Shown: one piece after another, positions 59,050 to 64,000 of the stretch
Layout: every line of letters starts with the position of its first letter
Numbering within the stretch: position 1 is the stretch's first letter
Assembly: GCF_001423185.1 (NCBI RefSeq)
Contig: NZ_LMOB01000001.1
Location: 1,471,889-1,535,888 of the forward strand
Reading direction: 5' to 3'
DNA from: Plantibacter sp. Leaf314
Lineage (GTDB): Bacteria; Actinomycetota; Actinomycetes; Actinomycetales; Microbacteriaceae
DNA length: 64,000 bases
Notes under the pieces: model-generated
Seen by the model: only the letters and a program-made list of their open reading frames with translations
The model's database searches: none
What the model was told of the DNA's origin: nothing
Position numbers and translations under genes: made by a program

Positions 59050-60708
59050 ATGGCCGGTCGGTCCATGAGCATCGCCTCACGACTCTTCCTCGTGCAGCTG
59101 GTCGCGGTCGTCGCCATGACCCTCGTCGCCGGCGTCCTGCTCTGGTTCCAGGCCCGCACCGAGACGGAGGAGCGCGCCGTCGCGAAGTGCCTCGACGTCG
59201 CGAACGGCATCGCCGACAACCCGTTCGTCGTCGCCCAGGTCACGACCCGGCGCCCCCAGGACACCCTGCAGCCCTACGCCGAGGCGCTCATGCGCGACAC
59301 CGGGGTCGACTTCGTCACGATCATGGCTCCCGACCGCACGCGCTACACCCATCGGGAGCGCGAGCAGATCGGCAAGCCGTTCATCGGCACCATCGCCCCG
59401 GCGCTCGAGGGGCGCACCTTCACCGAGACGTACACGGGCACCCTCGGCCCCTCGGTGCGTGCGGTCGCACCCATCCGGGACGGTGACGGCACCGTCGTGG
59501 CGCTCGTCGCCGCCGGCGTCACCGTGAGCAACGTGTCCGAGACCTTCGAGACCCGGGTGCCGTGGCTGCTCGGCACGGCCCTGCTCGTGCTCGTCGTGGG
59601 CGGCATCGCCTCCTGGACCCTCCGCCGGTACCTGTCGCGGGTCACCGGTTCCCGTGGGCCGGAGGACCTGGCGCGCATGTTCGACTACTACGAGTCCGTG
59701 CTCCACTCCGTTCGCGAGGGACTCGTCCTCGTCGACCGGCAACGGCGCCTGGTGCTCGTCAACGACCAGGCCGCCGAGCTCCTCGGGCTCCCGCTCGGCG
59801 ACCGTTCGCCCGGTGCGGTCCCGGTGGACGAGTTGCCGATCGACGCCGGCCTGCGCGAGCTCCTCGGCAGCGGACGACAGGCGGTCGACGAGATCCATCT
59901 CACGCAGGACCACGTGCTCGTGGTGAACCAGGAGTCGGCCGTCGGCCCGGACGACGCCGGCGGCCCGCACCCGAGGGGCTGGGTGATGACGCTGCGCGAC
60001 CACACCGAGATCGAGCATCTGAGCGGCGAGCTGGCCTCGATGCGCACCATGAGCGACGCCCTGCGCTCGCAGACGCACGAGTTCGCGAACCGCCTGCACA
60101 CGATCGTCTCGCTCATCGAACTGGATCGCCGCGACGAGGCGCTCGAACTCGCCGCCCAGGGTCTCGGGGCCAGCCAGCGCCTGACGGACCGGGTCCTCGC
60201 CGCCGAGCAGGAACCCGTGATCTCCGCCCTGCTGCTCGGGAAGACGGCGCAGGCCGCCGAGCAGGGGGTCGAGCTGCACCTGGAGAGCGACCCGGCACTC
60301 GGACGGGTCCGCGTGGATCCCGCGGTCGTCGTCACGATCCTCGGGAACCTCATCGACAACGCGATCGACGCGGCGTCCGGCGAGCGCCCCTGGGTGGAGG
60401 TCTACCTCGGGCAGGGGCTGGCCGATCCGTCCGGCGCGGAGCAGACGTCGGGCACGGACGCGACGGAGCTGGTGATCCAGGTGACCGACAGCGGCCCCGG
60501 GCTCGATCCCGAGGCGCTCGACCTGGCTTTCGTGCGCGGTTGGTCGACGAAGGAGCCCGGCCGGTACGGTCGCGGGTTCGGGCTGGCGCTCGTCCGTCAG
60601 GCCGTGACCCGCCTCGGTGGCACCATCGAGGTCGTGCGCGAACCGGCCTCGGCGTTCGTCGTGACGCTGCCGGCGGCCGTCGGCGTCCGGGACGAGGCGA
60701 CGGCATGA
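59050..60708 (+). CDS. Sensor histidine kinase, CitA/DcuS type
   Basis: A kinase of 552 residues. GGAGGT lies six bases before ATG 59050. A membrane segment at about residues 10-32, an extracytoplasmic Cache/PASP domain at about 35-175 (FVTIMAPDRTRYTHREREQIGKPF; the Arg/His residues are typical ligand contacts of CitA/DcuS) and a second segment near 178-196 are visible. A cytosolic PAS domain follows. The phospho-acceptor His343 lies in SQTHEFANRLHTIVSLIEL. The C-terminal ATPase has GNLIDNAIDA, DSGPGL and GRGFGLALV boxes. It should sense an external dicarboxylate or citrate and control the divergent carrier. Its stop overlaps the response regulator start (ATGA). Confidence 0.93.
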   Translation: MAGRSMSIASRLFLVQLVAVVAMTLVAGVLLWFQARTETEERAVAKCLDVANGIADNPFVVAQVTTRRPQDTLQPYAEALMRDTGVDFVTIMAPDRTRYTHREREQIGKPFIGTIAPALEGRTFTETYTGTLGPSVRAVAPIRDGDGTVVALVAAGVTVSNVSETFETRVPWLLGTALLVLVVGGIASWTLRRYLSRVTGSRGPEDLARMFDYYESVLHSVREGLVLVDRQRRLVLVNDQAAELLGLPLGDRSPGAVPVDELPIDAGLRELLGSGRQAVDEIHLTQDHVLVVNQESAVGPDDAGGPHPRGWVMTLRDHTEIEHLSGELASMRTMSDALRSQTHEFANRLHTIVSLIELDRRDEALELAAQGLGASQRLTDRVLAAEQEPVISALLLGKTAQAAEQGVELHLESDPALGRVRVDPAVVVTILGNLIDNAIDAASGERPWVEVYLGQGLADPSGAEQTSGTDATELVIQVTDSGPGLDPEALDLAFVRGWSTKEPGRYGRGFGLALVRQAVTRLGGTIEVVREPASAFVVTLPAAVGVRDEATA

Positions 60709-61412
60709 GCGAGCCGATCCGCGTCCTGGTGGTCGAGGACGAACCGATCGCGCAGCAGGCGCATGCCGCCTACCTGCGTCGGGTGGACGGTTTCGCCCTC
60801 GCCGGTGTCGCCGGGGATGCGGCCACCGCGATGCACCTGCTGCGGGCCGCGGACGCCCACCGTTCGCCTGACGACCGCATCGACCTCGTCCTCCTCGACC
60901 TCAACCTGCCCGACGCGCACGGTCTCGAACTGTGCCGGCGCATCCGGACCGCGGGGATCGACGTCGACGTCATCGCCATCACGGCGGCGCGCGACCTGCG
61001 GATCGTGCGGGCGGCGGTGTCGGCCGGGGTCGTCCAGTACCTCATCAAACCCTTCGCCTTCCCGGCGTTCGCCGACAAGCTCGAGGCGTACCGGACCTTC
61101 CGTCGCACGATGACCGCCGAGGGTGCCGTCGCGAGTCAGCACGAGGTCGACCTCACCCTCGCCACGCTGCGAGCGCCGTCGTCGCGGCCGCAACTGGCGA
61201 AGGGACTGTCGGAGGACACCCTCCGGCTGGTGTCCGAGCTGCTGCGACAGGCGAACGATCCGTTGTCCGCCAGCGAGGCCGCCACCGCCGGTTCGCTCTC
61301 GCGGGTGACGGCGCGACGCTACCTCGAGTACCTCGCTGAGACCGGTGCGGTGGAACGCTCACCGCGGTACGGCACCCCGGGGCGACCGGAGCTCGAGTAC
61401 CGCTGGCGCTGA
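60705..61412 (+). CDS. Response regulator, CitB/DcuR type
   Basis: A protein of 235 residues. The receiver domain (about 5-125) has the acidic pair VVEDEP, the phospho-acceptor Asp65 in VLLDLNLPDAHG, and the conserved Lys in QYLIKPFAF. The C-terminal part carries a helix-turn-helix (LSASEAATAGSLSRVTARRYLEYLAETGAVE) of the CitB/DcuR kind, followed by a short basic tail. The ATG lies in a four-base overlap with the kinase stop, so the pair is co-translated. It probably binds the TTGTGGTCGTA repeats and activates the dctA-like gene. Confidence 0.93.
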   Translation: MSEPIRVLVVEDEPIAQQAHAAYLRRVDGFALAGVAGDAATAMHLLRAADAHRSPDDRIDLVLLDLNLPDAHGLELCRRIRTAGIDVDVIAITAARDLRIVRAAVSAGVVQYLIKPFAFPAFADKLEAYRTFRRTMTAEGAVASQHEVDLTLATLRAPSSRPQLAKGLSEDTLRLVSELLRQANDPLSASEAATAGSLSRVTARRYLEYLAETGAVERSPRYGTPGRPELEYRWR

Positions 61413-61515
61413 CGCGGCGCGGCTCCTGCCTCCGCCGCTCGGTGGAGTCGATCTCGTCCGACCGCTCCACCAGCCGACGGATGTCGGATGAGGGCGCGCT
61501 GCTTAGGCTCGGACC

Positions 61516-61752
61516 ATGATCTCGAAGACGACCTCCTCACCCCGGTCCGCTCGACCCGCCCGCATCGACCCCATTGTCATGAGCGCGATGACCGGCGCCG
61601 GCGTGGGCCTCGGGTTCGCCATCGCCCTCGCCGTCGCCGCGATGCTCGACGTCCCCTTCGGGGTCCCGCTCGCGGTCGCCCTGCCCGGAGCGATGCTGCT
61701 CGCCGTCGGAGCAGCGATCCTCATCACCCGTCGGCGCAACCGGCTCGCCTGA
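61516..61752 (+). CDS. Small two-helix membrane protein
   Basis: A 78-residue protein with a Ser/Arg-rich cytosolic N-terminus of about 20 residues, two hydrophobic segments (about 25-45 and 50-70) and an RRRNR end. No family is recognised. TAGGCT at 61504-61509, a common actinobacterial -10 form, ends only six bases before the ATG, so the transcript may be leaderless; no good ribosome-binding site is visible. Composition and third-position GC agree with its neighbours, which supports it as a gene. Confidence 0.6.
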   Translation: MISKTTSSPRSARPARIDPIVMSAMTGAGVGLGFAIALAVAAMLDVPFGVPLAVALPGAMLLAVGAAILITRRRNRLA

Positions 61753-61822
61753 TCCCGGGCGCATCGCACAAGTGTCGGTTAGCGTGGTGGGGCATCGACC
61801 TGCCGACGACAGGAGACACGCC

Positions 61823-62464
61823 ATGACCCAGCGCAGTACCCGGGGACGCACGATGCGTTCCGCCATCACGATCGTCATCCTCGCCGCCCTGTGCACCGGC
61901 TGCGGCATCGGACGCCCGGCGGTGGCCCCGAACGACGTCGACGACGCTCGACTCATGCGACTCGCGTCAGATCCGCTGCTCACCGACGGCGACGTGCAGG
62001 AGGCGCATGCACCCGACACCTCGGCGAACGTCACGGTGCAGCGCGGCAGCGTGACGGGCTCCGACGAGTGGGAGGCACCACTCGCCGAGGACGGGACGGT
62101 GGTGCCGGGGGCGACCCTGGAGGAGGCCCGTTCGCTGCTCGCGACCGTTCGGGACGCCGGGTGGACACCCGTCGCCGTCTCCTGCTCCTTCGATCGCTCC
62201 GGTGAGCTCGGGGCGGCGCGCGTGTTCGCCGTGAAGGAGCTCGGTGACTTCACCGCGGCGTTCGAGTCGCACGTGTCCCTCCGACTGACCGACCGTGTGG
62301 CCTACGCGCCCTTCCACGACGAGGATGCGGATCCGTGGCGGCCGACCGCCCCCGTCGCGTCTGGCGACAGCTGCCTCGACACCGCGCCGGCTCCCGGCGA
62401 GGACGCCCCACCTCCGGAGAACGTCCCGCTCCCCGACGAGCTGAACATCTCGCGCTGGTACTGA
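61823..62464 (+). CDS. Hypothetical lipoprotein
   Basis: A protein of 213 residues. AGGAG precedes ATG 61823 at good spacing. The signal (RGRTMRSAITIVILAALCTGCGIG) has a near-lipobox LCTGC, with Cys rather than a larger hydrophobic residue at -3, so acylation is probable but not certain. The mature part is acidic with mixed alpha/beta character (LLATVRDAGWTPVAVSCSFDR and LGDFTAAFESHVSL) and has a Pro-rich C-terminus ending NISRWY. It contains further Cys residues that could pair. No known family is evident. It converges with the XRE regulator gene. Confidence 0.7.
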   Translation: MTQRSTRGRTMRSAITIVILAALCTGCGIGRPAVAPNDVDDARLMRLASDPLLTDGDVQEAHAPDTSANVTVQRGSVTGSDEWEAPLAEDGTVVPGATLEEARSLLATVRDAGWTPVAVSCSFDRSGELGAARVFAVKELGDFTAAFESHVSLRLTDRVAYAPFHDEDADPWRPTAPVASGDSCLDTAPAPGEDAPPPENVPLPDELNISRWY

Positions 62465-62515
62465 ACGGCGGCGATCATGACCCGACTCGTCCGACGATGA
62501 CCGCTGAGGTGCGGC

Positions 62516-62725
62516 TCATCGCCGGGGAGGTTCGCCATCCGGTTCGAAGAGGTCCTCGATGTGGATCCCGAACAGCGCCGCGAGGCGGAATGCGAGGGGC
62601 AGGCTGGGGTCGAATCGCCCTTTCTCGATCGAGATGACGGTCAGACGCGTGACGCCGACCAGTTCAGCCAGGTGGGCCTGCGACCAACCGGCGTCCTGAC
62701 GACGTTCCCTGAGCGAGTTCTTCAC
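62516..62725 (-). CDS. XRE-family transcriptional regulator (Cro/CI type)
   Basis: A 69-residue protein consisting of one helix-turn-helix: RERRQDAGWSQAHLAELVGVTRLTVISIEKGRFDPSLPLAFRLAALFGIHIEDLF. This is the compact form commonly encoded next to small membrane proteins. GTG 62725 lies in a GTGA overlap with the stop of the upstream membrane protein gene, so translation is coupled. It probably autoregulates the operon through the 12-base direct repeats at 63138-63165. Its ligand or trigger is unknown; the membrane partner may control it. Confidence 0.9.
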   Translation of the reverse strand: MKNSLRERRQDAGWSQAHLAELVGVTRLTVISIEKGRFDPSLPLAFRLAALFGIHIEDLFEPDGEPPRR

Positions 62726-63126
62726 GCCCGGACTGCACGCGTGCGGGCGATCGCGTACCGCGTGGCCGTCGAGGCGAAGGCGACGAGCAGGACGCCGAGC
62801 AGCACGAGCTGTGTCGGCAGTTCCGACCGCACGATCGAGATCGCCGCGAGCCCGAGCCCGACCGCCAGGACCACGTCGGTCGCCGTACCGGCGAGCGCCG
62901 TGTTCATCCAGGTCGCCTCCGCAGTCTCGGACGTGTGCGGCGAGGGCTGGCTCTTGGGGGCCACGGCGATGATCCAGCCCAGCATCACGCCGAACGGGAG
63001 GGCGGCGAGGGCGAAGACGATCCCCGAGAGACCGGCGGCGATCGGCGAGAGCGCCCAGGCCACCACCCCGGCGAGGGTCGAGACCGCCGCTCCGATCAGG
63101 ACGGCGACGAACCAGCGAATCATCAT
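62722..63126 (-). CDS. Four-TM membrane protein paired with XRE regulator
   Basis: A 134-residue protein with about four hydrophobic segments (near 5-25, 32-55, 82-100 and 108-125) and a short soluble loop (KSQPSPHTSETAEATW). GGAGGAA precedes ATG 63126. It resembles the small membrane proteins often encoded with single-domain XRE regulators. It is the first gene of the two-gene operon, which has two direct repeats just upstream of its start. It may sequester or signal to the regulator; this is inference from arrangement only. Confidence 0.75.
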   Translation of the reverse strand: MMIRWFVAVLIGAAVSTLAGVVAWALSPIAAGLSGIVFALAALPFGVMLGWIIAVAPKSQPSPHTSETAEATWMNTALAGTATDVVLAVGLGLAAISIVRSELPTQLVLLGVLLVAFASTATRYAIARTRAVRA

Positions 63127-63137
63127 GTTTCCTCCAT

Positions 63138-63165
63138 GTATAGCGAACTATGCGTATAGCAAACT
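63138..63165 (-). promoter_or_regulatory. Direct repeats at the XRE/membrane operon promoter
   Basis: GTATAGCGAACT (63138-63149) and GTATAGCAAACT (63154-63165) differ at one base and start 16 bases apart. They lie 12-39 bases before the membrane protein start in an AT-rich patch that should also hold the -10. This is a likely operator for the XRE regulator. Confidence 0.55.
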
Positions 63166-63290
63166 GTACATCACGAGTCGCGAACCCGAGACCACACACG
63201 GGAGACCGCAGACGCCGCGGTCGCGACCGCAGCCGATCCCAGGGTCGACTCAGGGTGATCCCGGAGGTTCCCGGGGTTGCCACGCGACGG

Positions 63291-63335
63291 AACGCGATAT
63301 ATCGTGAGTTTCAGCTCAACGCGATATATCGCGTT
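63291..63335 (+). promoter_or_regulatory. Two palindromic operators upstream of the DUF4097 gene
   Basis: A perfect 18-base palindrome AACGCGATATATCGCGTT at 63318-63335, and a second, imperfect copy with core CGCGATATATCGTG at 63293-63306, centred 27 bases upstream. AT-rich cores inside GC-rich DNA and the position before the start codon indicate a repressor site, plausibly for a PadR-type regulator encoded downstream beyond the window. Confidence 0.65.
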
Positions 63336-63355
63336 CAATCGGAAGGAAGCGCACC

Positions 63356-64000
63356 ATGGCACAGGAGAAGTGGATCATCGCCCCCGGCGAGAGCCGCATC
63401 ATCGACCTCGAGCTCGTGAGGCGGCTGAAGGTCGGCCTCATCGGCGGCCAGGTCGACATCATCGGGCACGACGAGCCCGGTGCGCGCATCGAGGTCGGCG
63501 CCGTCACCGGCAAGGACCTCAAGATCACCATCGACGGCGACGTCGCGGAGATCGACCACCCGCAGCTGCGCTGGGACAACTTCCTCGAGGTCTTCTCGAA
63601 CTTCGGCGCAAACCGCGCCACCGCCCAGGTGAGCGTGCTCGTCCCACGGGACATCGCGCTCACACTCGGCGTCGTGAGCGCCGGCGCGCTCGTCTCCGGA
63701 CTCACCGCCGACGTGAAGCTCAACACCGTCTCGGGCGACCTCGTGGCCGACCGCATGACCGGCCGCCTCGACCTCAACTCCGTCAGCGGCGAGGTCACCG
63801 TCCAGCACCACACCGGCCGCATCAACGCCCACACCGTGTCCGGCGACGTCACCGTCTCCGGCGACATCACGAGGGCGTCCGTCGACGGGGTGTCCTCCGA
63901 CCTCCTCCTCGACGTCCACGGCGCCGCGGAGCAGCTCGACCTGAACACCGTGAGCGGCGCGATCACGGTCCGACTCGACGACGACCTCGCCGCGCGCTAC
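63356..64000 (+). CDS. DUF4097-domain protein (partial)
   Basis: The gene starts at ATG 63356 with GGAAGGAAG upstream and runs off the window end; the first 215 codons are present. The protein has an N-terminal stretch without a signal peptide and then a beta-helical series of repeats with the recurrent (L/V)-(N/S)-(T/S)-V-S-G-(D/E)-(L/V)-T-V motif (about residues 100-215), as in DUF4097/putative adhesin families. The function of the family is unclear; a cytosolic or envelope-associated scaffold is possible. Two palindromic operators precede it. A PadR regulator gene is expected downstream by analogy with related loci. Confidence 0.88.
   Translation, partial: MAQEKWIIAPGESRIIDLELVRRLKVGLIGGQVDIIGHDEPGARIEVGAVTGKDLKITIDGDVAEIDHPQLRWDNFLEVFSNFGANRATAQVSVLVPRDIALTLGVVSAGALVSGLTADVKLNTVSGDLVADRMTGRLDLNSVSGEVTVQHHTGRINAHTVSGDVTVSGDITRASVDGVSSDLLLDVHGAAEQLDLNTVSGAITVRLDDDLAARY

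Overview
The window is high-GC DNA with dense coding on both strands, many GTG and TTG starts, short ribosome-binding-site leaders and four-base ATGA/GTGA gene overlaps. The gene set (Rv2578c-type radical SAM protein behind an actinobacterial SOS box, CopC/CopD-CtaG/YcnI copper genes, YkoEDC-type ECF transporter, MocR/YczE pair, PKD/LamG surface protein) points to an actinobacterium, most likely of the family Microbacteriaceae. The genus cannot be fixed from the sequence alone. No rRNA, tRNA, CRISPR array, transposase or phage gene was recognised.

Layout. (1) 1-1.65 kb: two convergent unknown genes in visibly less GC-rich DNA, each coding for one membrane segment followed by charged helix; probably accessory. 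(2) 2.0-20.8 kb: an extracellular polysaccharide locus. It holds a DUF6492-like glycosyltransferase, a low-molecular-weight tyrosine phosphatase divergent from a Wzz/BY-kinase fusion, a Wzy-like polymerase, a Wzx-like flippase, five further glycosyltransferases, UDP-galactopyranose mutase, a small anchored protein and a secreted protein of about 1,915 residues (beta-propeller, FN3-like, two LamG, five PKD, two similar C-terminal modules). No initiating phosphoglycosyl transferase is present, so chain initiation must be encoded elsewhere. (3) 20.9-26.1 kb: acyl-CoA oxidase, RecQ helicase and a fasciclin lipoprotein. (4) 26.1-31.3 kb: a copper island with a CopD-CtaG fusion, CopC and YcnI, bracketed by two paralogous His-containing membrane proteins of an unfamiliar family.

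(5) 31.4-41.1 kb: AI-2E family transporter, pirin, the ykoEDC-type ECF transporter, two GNAT acetyltransferases, the SOS-boxed radical SAM gene and a type B carboxylesterase. (6) 41.2-51.0 kb: a DEAD-box helicase with a long tandem-repeat tail, GH15 hydrolase, Nudix hydrolase, ABM-domain membrane protein, AraC regulator, a conserved hypothetical, and an IclR regulator divergent from histidine ammonia-lyase. (7) 51.0-64.0 kb: an RND transporter with an approximately 310-residue low-complexity tail, the MocR/YczE pair, a DctA-type carrier divergent from its probable CitA/DcuS-type two-component system, small membrane proteins and a lipoprotein, an XRE/membrane-protein operon, and the start of a DUF4097 gene behind two palindromic operators.

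Several regulator-target pairs are adjacent with visible symmetric or repeated sites between them (IclR/hutH, MocR/yczE, DctA/sensor kinase, XRE operon, DUF4097 gene), so much of the local regulation can be proposed from sequence. Strong hairpins separate most convergent gene pairs.
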